Below, piece after piece: positions 1-5,017 of a stretch of DNA of 5,258 bases; the first letter of the stretch is position 1, and every line of letters begins with the position of its first letter. Source of the stretch: RUG714 sp964623515 (GTDB lineage: Bacteria > Bacillota > Clostridia > Oscillospirales > Acutalibacteraceae); contig CAZURV010000031.1 in NCBI GenBank assembly GCA_964623515.1, positions 1 to 5,258 of the forward strand. The letters are read 5' to 3'. The notes below the pieces were generated by a model that searched no databases, was not told the origin of the DNA, and saw nothing but the letters and a program-made list of their open reading frames with translations. The position numbers and the translations under genes were made by a program.

Positions 1-55
1 GTGAGGACTACCTGATTTCGAGTCAGGCCCGTTATGACCACTTCGATACGCTTCC
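1..55 (-). tRNA. tRNA-Ser(CGA), 5' part only, cut by the window edge
   Basis: Read on the minus strand from base 55, the segment folds as the 5' part of a class II tRNA. The acceptor 5' strand is GGAAGCG (55-49), then TA at positions 8-9. The three-pair D stem is TCG/CGG, with a D loop containing GG. The five-pair anticodon stem CCTGA/TCAGG closes the seven-base loop CTCGAAA. With T at position 33, the anticodon is CGA, which decodes the serine codon UCG. The variable arm starts with TAGTCC and runs off the window, so the T arm and acceptor 3' strand cannot be checked. All stems that can be seen are paired, unlike the two related copies to the right. The bases just upstream (CATATACGG on the minus strand) also precede the second copy. 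I cannot exclude that this copy too is damaged outside the window. Confidence 0.75.
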
Positions 56-165
56 GTATATGTCGGACCGCCGTGTTTTTTCTGCCTTTTTCGCTTGAAA
101 AAGACTTTGGAAAGAACTGACGGAAAGAACAGCAAATTATTTAGTTTTCGAGCTCTTAAAAGTCA

Positions 166-194
166 TTTATAAAATGAGGATTGTCGGCGGACAA
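166..194 (-). promoter_or_regulatory. Possible promoter for the tRNA-Ser at the left edge
   Basis: On the minus strand TTGTCC (194-189) and TATAAA (171-166) are separated by exactly 17 bases, matching four and five of six consensus positions. Transcription would begin near 160 and read about 105 bases before the tRNA-Ser at 55. It lies where the T arm and acceptor 3' strand of the middle tRNA-like copy should be. The region is AT-rich, so a chance match is possible. Confidence 0.3.
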
Positions 195-253
195 AACGAC
201 GGATCGTCAACGGATTTCGAGTGCCGCACCTTCGACCTCTCGGACAACTCTCC
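166..253 (-). pseudogene. tRNA-Ser(CGA)-like degenerate copy (middle)
   Basis: From base 253 on the minus strand a tRNA-Ser 5' half is recognisable: acceptor strand GGAGAGT (253-247), TG at positions 8-9, a D arm with GTCCGAG and GGTCGAAGG, and the anticodon loop CTCGAAA. The anticodon stem is CGGCA against TCCG, one base short of perfect pairing, as if a G had been lost. The variable-arm position carries a clean hairpin, GACG-GAT-CGTC on the plus strand (198-208). After it no T arm with a TTC loop and no ACTCTCC partner for the acceptor is present; a TTTTATA stretch stands there instead. A functional serine tRNA is therefore unlikely. The left end is set to the length of a normal tRNA-Ser and is approximate. 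Confidence 0.6.
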
Positions 254-272
254 GTATATGTTAAGCCTGAAA

Positions 273-297
273 TTCCGCAAAACCCCTTAGGGCGGAA
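273..297. other. GC-rich hairpin between tRNA-like copies
   Basis: TTCCGC (273-278) pairs with GCGGAA (292-297) around a 13-base loop containing CCCCTTAGG. No T run follows on either strand, so it is not a convincing terminator. It lies between the second and third tRNA-Ser-like copies and could be a processing or spacer structure. Confidence 0.3.
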
Positions 298-348
298 CGG
301 CAGGACAGAACAACAAAACATTCAATTTTTTGAACCGACGCAAAGCCC

Positions 349-436
349 CGTAAATCGGGGATTTTGAAGTGGACGAAACTGACACATCAGCCGACCATTT
401 CGAGTAGAACCGTTATGACCGATTCGATACGTTTCC
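349..436 (-). pseudogene. tRNA-Ser(CGA)-like degenerate copy (right)
   Basis: From base 436 on the minus strand the order of tRNA-Ser elements is kept: GGAAACG acceptor strand (436-430), TA, D stem TCG/CGG with GGTCATAA in the loop, and anticodon loop CTCGAAA. A variable-arm hairpin CTGA-CACA-TCAG follows (379-390, plus-strand reading), then a T-loop-like TTCAAAA (368-362). The anticodon stem TTCTA/TGGTC pairs at only three positions. The T stem TCCAC/TCCCC does not pair. The acceptor 3' strand reads GATTTAC where CGTTTCC is needed, and GGG stands where CCA would be. The 88-base span fits a full tRNA-Ser that has decayed. A GC-rich hairpin, CCCCG-TAAAT-CGGGG (346-360), now covers its 3' end. 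Confidence 0.55.
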
Positions 437-445
437 GGGTGAAAC

Positions 446-476
446 ATTATGCTCTATATTTTAGCATAATATTTTT
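446..476 (+). terminator. Weak terminator-like hairpin
   Basis: ATTATGCT (446-453) pairs with AGCATAAT (463-470) over eight positions around a nine-base loop, and ATTTTTGATTTT follows on the plus strand. The order of stem then T run fits plus-strand termination, although the stem has only two GC pairs. No plus-strand gene is visible upstream within the window. Read on the minus strand, where the small membrane-protein gene ends at 495, the hairpin is followed by GTTTC, which is a poor terminator. Confidence 0.35.
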
Positions 477-494
477 GATTTTGCATCATATTTT

Positions 495-935
495 TTAATT
501 TTTTTTATGATTTTGCATGTTCTTGATATTATCACAAATATGAAACACCGCAAAGACTGCCGCGAAGCATATCAACGGAATATTTACGGTGATGATACCG
601 GTGAGAATAAATACTGCGCAAGGAATTGTGCTGAGGGGTATGCTGAACAGTTTTCCCTTAAGATAATATATCAGCCAGAAAACAAAGTAAACCTCGAGCA
701 GAACGGTTATGCAAAGAATCCATACAGCAAGCTTGTTCCGCGGAAGATTTTCAACCGTTGTAAATCCGAAAGTATAAGCCATTGTTACTATAGAACCGAA
801 TTTTCCGATGTTTTCAATGATTGCCGGAACACTTACGGCTTTTTTTGCCTGTCCGCGCGTGAGCAAAGCATAAATTATATTTGGAATCAGCATAAGAATC
901 ATTACGATCAGACCGTAAAACGATAAGTTGTCCAT
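495..935 (-). CDS. Uncharacterised small integral membrane protein
   Basis: A 146-residue hydrophobic protein of unknown function. Hydrophobic segments are visible at about residues 6-25, 45-60 (weaker), 69-92, 97-117 and 119-137, giving four or five membrane passes. A basic stretch near 27-33 (TRGQAKK) and a lysine-rich C-terminus suggest cytoplasmic parts. No catalytic motif, signal-peptidase site or transporter signature is seen. From memory, small proteins beginning with a Leu-Ile-Pro-Asn-Ile-Ile-like first segment occur in Clostridia without assigned function; this is recollection, not a search. The ATG at 935 is supported by AGAGGTG a few bases upstream (plus 940-946). The gene is divergent from the YczE-like gene and reads towards the tRNA-Ser-like array. 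A 139-codon open frame on the opposite strand is an antisense shadow, because only this strand gives a coherent membrane protein with a ribosome binding site. Confidence 0.8.
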   Translation of the reverse strand: MDNLSFYGLIVMILMLIPNIIYALLTRGQAKKAVSVPAIIENIGKFGSIVTMAYTFGFTTVENLPRNKLAVWILCITVLLEVYFVFWLIYYLKGKLFSIPLSTIPCAVFILTGIITVNIPLICFAAVFAVFHICDNIKNMQNHKKN

Positions 936-1009
936 AAAACACCTCTTTTTTACACAAGATAGATGGAACGGATTTTGAGGAAATTTGCCGGATTTTTTGT
1001 ATGGTTATA

Positions 1010-1038
1010 ATTATAGCAATTAAATAATAACATAATAA
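1010..1038 (-). promoter_or_regulatory. Likely promoter of the small membrane-protein gene
   Basis: On the minus strand a perfect TATAAT (1015-1010) is preceded by TGC, making an extended -10 box. The -35 position 17 bases further upstream (TTATTA, 1038-1033) is poor, which is common for extended -10 promoters. The start of transcription would be near 1003, leaving about 65 bases of leader before the ATG at 935. Confidence 0.5.
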
Positions 1039-1087
1039 AACGGTTTACGTCAAGCCAAGCGAATGATTTCCGTTTAGTTATATTTGC

Positions 1088-1116
1088 TTGAAGATACTTT
1101 CATTTTGTGATAAAAT
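1088..1116 (+). promoter_or_regulatory. Likely promoter of the YczE-like / TtcA-like unit
   Basis: TTGAAG (1088-1093) and TAAAAT (1111-1116) are 17 bases apart and match the sigma-A consensus at four and five of six positions. The predicted start near 1123 lies about 86 bases before the favoured start codon at 1209. The 225-base gap between the divergent genes holds this promoter and the opposite one; I see no clear operator repeat in it. Confidence 0.5.
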
Positions 1117-1208
1117 TTTCTGCGTGATACATCAAATCAGAACTGCCGGATAGATTTTCAATGATGACCTTTTATATAATTCGGGGAAATTGTGAGGCTG
1201 AAAAGAAT

Positions 1209-1916
1209 ATGAAAAAGATAGGTAAATTTTCGGAAGTGTCATGGGTGCTGGGCGTTGTGATTATTTCATTTGCCGTTGCGCTTATAACAAAAGCAGGATT
1301 TGGCGTTTCCATGGTCGTTGCTCCTGCCTACGGAATTCATCTTTTTGTTTCTCAGTATCTGCCTTGGTATAGTTTCGGAACAAGCGAATACATTTTTCAG
1401 GGAACACTTTTGATACTGATGTGTATAATCATCAGGAAATTTAACTGGCGTTATCTGCTTTCGTTTTTAACATCCGTTATTTATGGCGTGCTTATTGATT
1501 TTTGGCTTTTTGTACTCGGAGGGAGCGGGGTATATCATGGGATTGGTCTGCGGATTATCGCTCTTGCAGCCGGAATCGTGCTTACATCTTTGGCAGTCGC
1601 ATTCTTTTTTAGAACTTATTTGCCGCTTCAGGTCTATGAATTGTTTGTAACGCAGGTAAGCGCTAAGTTTAAGATGACGACGGAAAAATTCAAATACATA
1701 TATGATTGTTCCAGCTGTGTTTTTGCGTGTGTTCTTGCGTTGATTTTTTCGCTACTGAGCGATGGTATAACATTTACGGACTGTATCGGAATCGGTACGG
1801 TTGCGTCTACGGTATTCAACGCATTTTTAATAAAAATTTTCGGATTATTGCTTGATAAGCTGTTTGATTTTAACGCGGCTTTCCCGAAATTGAAAAGAAT
1901 CATAGCTTCGAAATAG
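1209..1916 (+). CDS. YczE/YitT-like membrane protein (DUF6198-type)
   Basis: A 235-residue polytopic membrane protein resembling the YczE/DUF6198 group, related to YitT-type proteins. The transported substrate or partner of this group is not established. Hydrophobic segments lie at about 12-28, 34-47, 62-76, 83-103, 113-134, 168-184 and 191-215. Family-like features are the N-terminal KAGFGVSMVVAPAYGIH stretch (28-44) and the glycine-rich IGIGTVASTVFNAFLIK near residues 193-209, which resembles the GIGT-x-hydrophobic-N-G/A motif of YczE proteins. The start at 1209 is preferred. GAGG at 1194-1197 precedes it at workable spacing, and the protein then begins MKK followed by the first membrane segment. 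The earlier in-frame ATG at 1161 would add 16 non-hydrophobic residues and lacks a good ribosome binding site. The TtcA-like gene begins 20 bases after the stop, so the two are likely co-transcribed. Confidence 0.8.
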   Translation: MKKIGKFSEVSWVLGVVIISFAVALITKAGFGVSMVVAPAYGIHLFVSQYLPWYSFGTSEYIFQGTLLILMCIIIRKFNWRYLLSFLTSVIYGVLIDFWLFVLGGSGVYHGIGLRIIALAAGIVLTSLAVAFFFRTYLPLQVYELFVTQVSAKFKMTTEKFKYIYDCSSCVFACVLALIFSLLSDGITFTDCIGIGTVASTVFNAFLIKIFGLLLDKLFDFNAAFPKLKRIIASK

Positions 1917-1936
1917 AGAAAAAAGGGAGTATATAA

Positions 1937-2791
1937 TTGGGCAGGGAAATGGAAAAATATCAGCTTGCGGAGAGGAGCATTTTCAAAACTTACCGCAAGG
2001 AAATCTGGAATCCGTTTGTTGCGGCGGTAAAAAATTATCATCTGATTAAATCGGGAGATAAAATTGCTGTTTGTATTTCAGGCGGTAAGGATTCAATGCT
2101 TATGGCAAAGCTTTTGCAGATGCTTCAGCGTTTCAGCGAAGTGCCGTTTGAACTCGTTTTTCTTGTAATGGATCCGGGGTACAGCGGAGCAAACCGAAAA
2201 AAAATTGAAGAAAATGCGCGGATTTTAAATATTCCGATTACTGTTTTTCGTACGGATATTTTCAGCGTGGCAGATAACACAGCAAAAAATTCCTGTTATC
2301 TTTGCGCCAGAATGAGAAGGGGATATCTGTATTCCGAAGCGAAAAAACGCAAGTGCAATAAGATTGCTCTCGGGCATCATATGAACGATGTGATAGAAAC
2401 AGTTGTGATGTCTATGTTCTACGGTGCTCAGCTTCAATGTATGCCGCCTATGCTTCACAGCATGAACTATAAGGGTATGGATTTAATAAGGCCTCTGTAT
2501 CGTGTTAATGAACGTGATATTATAAAATGGTGCAGATATAACAATTTGGAATTTATTCAGTGCGCGTGTAGATTTACGGAGCGCAGTGCCGAGGGAGCGG
2601 AAGATTCAAAGCGAAACGAGATAAAACAGTTGCTTTCGGAGCTCCGAAAGCAGAATCCAAATATAGAAACAAGTATTTTCAATGCCGTTCACAAAGTAAA
2701 TATCGATACTTTTCCCGGTTATAAAACCGACGGTGAATTGCATTCTTTTTTTGAAAAGTTCAGCAGAAGTACAGGCAATGAGATATCATAA
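1937..2791 (+). CDS. TtcA-family PP-loop ATPase (tRNA 2-thiocytidine synthesis type)
   Basis: A 284-residue cytoplasmic adenine nucleotide alpha hydrolase of the TtcA/TtuA type. Family members adenylate a target, typically cytidine 32 of tRNA in TtcA, and insert sulfur with help from an iron-sulfur cluster. The ATP-pyrophosphatase P-loop SGGKDS is at residues 48-53. The CYLC pair (C120 and C123) and a later CAC (C209, C211) supply the three cysteines expected for the cluster. GHHMNDVIET (146-155) is the conserved GHxxDD-like segment, here with Asn-Asp. E. coli TtcA is 311 residues, so the length is near normal. The favoured start is TTG at 1937, because GGGAG at 1925-1929 sits seven bases upstream. 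The ATG at 1949 would be too close to its nearest purine-rich site. It follows the YczE-like gene in the same unit. The family call is firm; the exact tRNA target is inferred, since clostridial TtcA-like paralogues are poorly studied. Confidence 0.88.
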   Translation: MGREMEKYQLAERSIFKTYRKEIWNPFVAAVKNYHLIKSGDKIAVCISGGKDSMLMAKLLQMLQRFSEVPFELVFLVMDPGYSGANRKKIEENARILNIPITVFRTDIFSVADNTAKNSCYLCARMRRGYLYSEAKKRKCNKIALGHHMNDVIETVVMSMFYGAQLQCMPPMLHSMNYKGMDLIRPLYRVNERDIIKWCRYNNLEFIQCACRFTERSAEGAEDSKRNEIKQLLSELRKQNPNIETSIFNAVHKVNIDTFPGYKTDGELHSFFEKFSRSTGNEIS

Positions 2792-2832
2792 AATCTGACA
2801 TATGAACTTTTTAATTTTTTTAATAGGTAGTC

Positions 2833-2861
2833 TTGTATTTTAGATAGCTATTTGTTATAAT
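2833..2861 (+). promoter_or_regulatory. Promoter of the glycine riboswitch/symporter unit
   Basis: TATAAT (2856-2861) is a perfect -10 box and carries the extended TGT just upstream (2853-2855). TTGTAT (2833-2838) stands 17 bases before it as a partial -35 box. Transcription would start near 2868, just before the riboswitch, giving a leader of about 260 bases. The gap between the TtcA-like stop (2791) and this promoter is AT-rich, with T runs but no clear terminator hairpin. Confidence 0.75.
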
Positions 2862-2883
2862 ACATAAGATATACAATAAAATA

Positions 2884-3049
2884 TCTATATGACGTTTGCA
2901 GGAAATGCTTTCGCAACCGAAGGAGTAACACTCTCAGGTATCTTTGTTGGATGAGGACTGCAAACTGATAGAACTTTGGAGAACTCATTCAGTTGAGTGC
3001 CGAAGGGGCAAAACGCTTAAGCGTTAATCTCTCAGGCAAGAGGACAAAG
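2884..3049 (+). ncRNA. Tandem glycine riboswitch (two aptamers)
   Basis: Two successive glycine aptamers are recognisable. Aptamer 1 is enclosed by an eight-pair P1, GTTTGCAG (2894-2901) with CTGCAAAC (2958-2965). It contains the conserved CCGAAGGAG, CTCTCAGG and GGAC elements. Aptamer 2 has P1 CTTTG (2974-2978) with CAAAG (3045-3049), GGAGA, then CCGAAGGGGCAA (3000-3011), a CGCTTAAGCG hairpin, CTCTCAGGCA and GAGGACA. These match the known glycine riboswitch consensus closely. Before aptamer 1, TCTAT (2884-2888) can pair with ATAGA (2968-2972) in the linker. The TGA and GA bases flanking that helix form the leader-linker kink-turn known for complete tandem glycine riboswitches. The RNA binds glycine and controls the downstream terminator. 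Its target, an alanine/glycine symporter, agrees with the ligand. Whether glycine turns the gene on or off is not decided by inspection. Confidence 0.95.
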
Positions 3050-3060
3050 AATAATTTACT

Positions 3061-3076
3061 GCAAAACTATTTTTGC
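3061..3076 (+). promoter_or_regulatory. Small hairpin in the riboswitch expression platform
   Basis: GCAAAA (3061-3066) pairs with TTTTGC (3071-3076) around a four-base loop and is followed by CTTTTA. It sits between aptamer 2 and the main terminator. Its 5' strand is part of CTGCAAAA (3059-3066), which repeats the 3' strand of aptamer-1 P1 almost exactly, so it could take part in alternative pairing. It could also act as a minor pause site. Confidence 0.45.
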
Positions 3077-3085
3077 CTTTTACCG

Positions 3086-3116
3086 GATTGCGCGTTAAGC
3101 GCAGTCTTTTATTTTT
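3086..3116 (+). terminator. Intrinsic terminator of the glycine riboswitch
   Basis: GATTGCGC (3086-3093) pairs with GCGCAGTC (3099-3106) over eight positions, with one T-G wobble, around the loop GTTAA. TTTTATTTTT follows (3107-3116). This is a strong rho-independent terminator ending one base before the ribosome binding site AGGAGG (3117-3122) of the symporter gene. Its position marks it as the transcription-control platform of the riboswitch. Confidence 0.88.
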
Positions 3117-3128
3117 AGGAGGAATAGG

Positions 3129-4664
3129 ATGGAGAAGTTTTTAGACGCTTTAACGAGCGTCAACAATGCAGTAAATGACTTTGTATGGGTTAAAATAGGG
3201 CTTGTGCTTTTGATAGGCGCAGGAATTTTACTCACATGCTGTACCAAGTTTTTCCAGGTATCGCATCTGGGGCATTGGTTCAAGCAAACGATAGGTAGCG
3301 TTTTCAGGAAAGGAAGCTCATCTACCCAAAAGACGGATAAAAAAAGTATTTCACAGTTCCAGGCGCTTTGCACCGCGCTTGCCGCAACGATAGGCACGGG
3401 TAATATAGCAGGGGTTGCCGCCGCGATTGTTGCGGGCGGTCCCGGAGCGGTATTTTGGATGTGGATTGCGGCATTTTTCGGAATGATGACGAATTTTTCA
3501 GAAAACGTTCTCGGAATTTATTATCGCCGGCGTAACCGGAGCGGAGAGTGGTCCGGTGGAGCCATGTATTACATCGAAGACGGATTCGGAACAAAAATAA
3601 AGTGTAAACCGCTTGGAAAAGTGATTGCTGTTATTTTTTCGATTTGCGCAATTCTGGCTTCTTTCGGAATCGGAAACATGGGGCAGGTTAACAAAATCAC
3701 GCTTAACATTCAGTCTGCGTTTTTTTCAAATGTGAAGGCTCCCGAAATAGGAGGTATTTCGGTAATCAATATAGTTATAGGTGTTGTGCTTATGATTCTT
3801 GCGGCGCTTATTATCATCGGTGGACTTCAGAGAATTGCGGCGGTTGCGGAGAAAGTTGTTCCTTTTATGGCAGTTCTTTATATTTTCGGCGCTCTCATCG
3901 TATGCTGTGTGAATTTTTCCAGAATCGGCGATATGTTTGCGGCAATCTTCAAATTTGCGTTTGGCGTTAAAGCAGTCGGCGGCGCAGCGGCGGGAATTGT
4001 AGTAAAGCAAGTTATTACACAGGGCTGTAAACGCGGTGTGTTTTCAAATGAAGCAGGGCTTGGTTCTTCTGTTATGGTTCACTCGTCCTCAAACGTAAGA
4101 GAGCCTGTAAAACAGGGGATGTGGGGCATTTTTGAAGTGTTTTTTGATACATTTGTTGTCTGCACAATGACCGCTGTTGTTGTTCTTTCTTCGGGTATGA
4201 TTGATTTAAAAACAGGGCTTGCGGCTGAAGGCGTTAACGACGCAACGCTGGTTGCATCTGCATTCGGCAATATTTTCGGCAAACCGGGAGAAATCTTTAT
4301 CGCGCTTGCTATGCTTCTTTTTGCTTTCACAACAGTTCTCGGCTGGTCGCAGTACGGTACAAAGGCAGTTGAGTATTTGTTCGGAGAAAAAGCCTCTAAA
4401 GTATATCGCGTTATATTTGTGCTGATGATTATCTCCGGTGCGGTTATGACTTCTTCTTTAGCATGGGATATTTCCGATACATTCAACGGAATGATGATGA
4501 TACCAAACCTTATCGGTGTTGTTTTCCTGTTCCCGCTGGTGGCGAAAATAACCGGGAATTATGTGGACAGAAAAATTAAAAATAAAACCGTTGAACCGAT
4601 TCTTTCATATGATGAGGAGATACAGAAAGAAGCGGCACTGTGTGTTGAAGCGGGCGGAGAATAA
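3129..4664 (+). CDS. Alanine/glycine:sodium symporter (AGCS family)
   Basis: A 511-residue secondary transporter of the AGCS family that imports alanine and/or glycine across the cytoplasmic membrane with sodium. The N-terminal part has a hydrophobic helix (about 20-38) and a polar stretch (60-75). The family signature follows: QFQALCTALAATIGTGNIAG (76-95), with the conserved GTGN, and GGPGAVFWMW (103-112). The later SNEAGLGSS segment is the conserved SNEAGxGS motif of AGCS transporters, and FDTFVVCTMTA is also typical. About eleven membrane segments can be counted, and the length is normal for the family. The start is clear: AGGAGG at 3117-3122 lies six bases before the ATG. The gene is directly behind the glycine riboswitch terminator, which supports glycine as a substrate and glycine-dependent control. 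The family call is firm; the preference between alanine and glycine is inferred from the riboswitch. Confidence 0.96.
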   Translation: MEKFLDALTSVNNAVNDFVWVKIGLVLLIGAGILLTCCTKFFQVSHLGHWFKQTIGSVFRKGSSSTQKTDKKSISQFQALCTALAATIGTGNIAGVAAAIVAGGPGAVFWMWIAAFFGMMTNFSENVLGIYYRRRNRSGEWSGGAMYYIEDGFGTKIKCKPLGKVIAVIFSICAILASFGIGNMGQVNKITLNIQSAFFSNVKAPEIGGISVINIVIGVVLMILAALIIIGGLQRIAAVAEKVVPFMAVLYIFGALIVCCVNFSRIGDMFAAIFKFAFGVKAVGGAAAGIVVKQVITQGCKRGVFSNEAGLGSSVMVHSSSNVREPVKQGMWGIFEVFFDTFVVCTMTAVVVLSSGMIDLKTGLAAEGVNDATLVASAFGNIFGKPGEIFIALAMLLFAFTTVLGWSQYGTKAVEYLFGEKASKVYRVIFVLMIISGAVMTSSLAWDISDTFNGMMMIPNLIGVVFLFPLVAKITGNYVDRKIKNKTVEPILSYDEEIQKEAALCVEAGGE

Positions 4665-4684
4665 ACTGTTTATGGGATGCTGTT

Positions 4685-5008
4685 ATGTATAAAAATATTG
4701 AAAAGAGAAAAATTATAAAGTTCCGGGAAGAAATTTCATATCAGAAAGGACAGGTAGTAAGCAAAACGCTTGTTCAAAATGATTTGGTAAGCGTTACGCT
4801 GTTTTCGTTTGATAAGGGAGAAGAAATTTCAACGCATGCGGCCGGCGGCGACGCGATGGTAACCGTCATTGACGGAAAAGGGAAGTTTACGGTCGGCGGC
4901 GAGATTTTTATCTTAAACAGCGGAGAAACTCTGATTATGCCGAAAGACGTTCCGCACGCGGTTTACGGAGAGGAAAAGTTTAAAATGCTGTTAGTTGTTT
5001 CTTTCTGA
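4685..5008 (+). CDS. Small single-domain cupin protein
   Basis: A 107-residue cytoplasmic protein made of one cupin barrel (cupin_2 type). Motif 1 is seen as G45, H51, D56 and a glycine-rich turn (DGKGKFTVGG, 63-72). Motif 2 is GETLIMPKDVPHAV (80-93), with H91. The usual second histidine of HxH is replaced in HAAGGDAM. This variant is common in small cupins of this kind, and metal binding is possible but uncertain. No enzymatic activity can be assigned; sensing or binding of a small molecule is possible. The gene starts 20 bases after the symporter stop with no terminator between, so it is probably in the same glycine-controlled transcript. The ribosome binding site is weak (GGGATG at 4674-4679), which suggests translational coupling or reinitiation after the symporter. 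Confidence 0.85.
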   Translation: MYKNIEKRKIIKFREEISYQKGQVVSKTLVQNDLVSVTLFSFDKGEEISTHAAGGDAMVTVIDGKGKFTVGGEIFILNSGETLIMPKDVPHAVYGEEKFKMLLVVSF

Positions 5009-5017
5009 AGTTTTTAA

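Noticed and set aside
1..55. tRNA-Arg(TCG) on the plus strand, from the stem CCTGA-TTTCGAG-TCAGG
   Set aside because: Only the minus-strand reading gives correctly spaced acceptor and D arms on the 5' side; the plus-strand reading lacks a T arm with GTTC-type loop.
1..436. CRISPR array
   Set aside because: The repeated units are about 190 bp, diverged, and fold as tRNA-Ser 5' halves; there are no short identical repeats with regular spacers.
507..926. Plus-strand open frame of 139 codons
   Set aside because: It is the antisense shadow of the small membrane-protein gene, has no ribosome binding site, and its translation has no coherent features.
1161..1208. Upstream ATG as start of the YczE-like protein
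   Set aside because: It adds 16 residues without membrane character and lacks a ribosome binding site, whereas the ATG at 1209 has GAGG upstream and a typical MKK beginning.
1634..2041. Minus-strand open frame spanning the YczE-like/TtcA-like junction
   Set aside because: It is antisense to two well-supported genes and has no recognisable domain.
4079..4486. Minus-strand open frame within the symporter gene
   Set aside because: It is a shadow of the AGCS gene; its coding strand is set by conserved family motifs on the plus strand.
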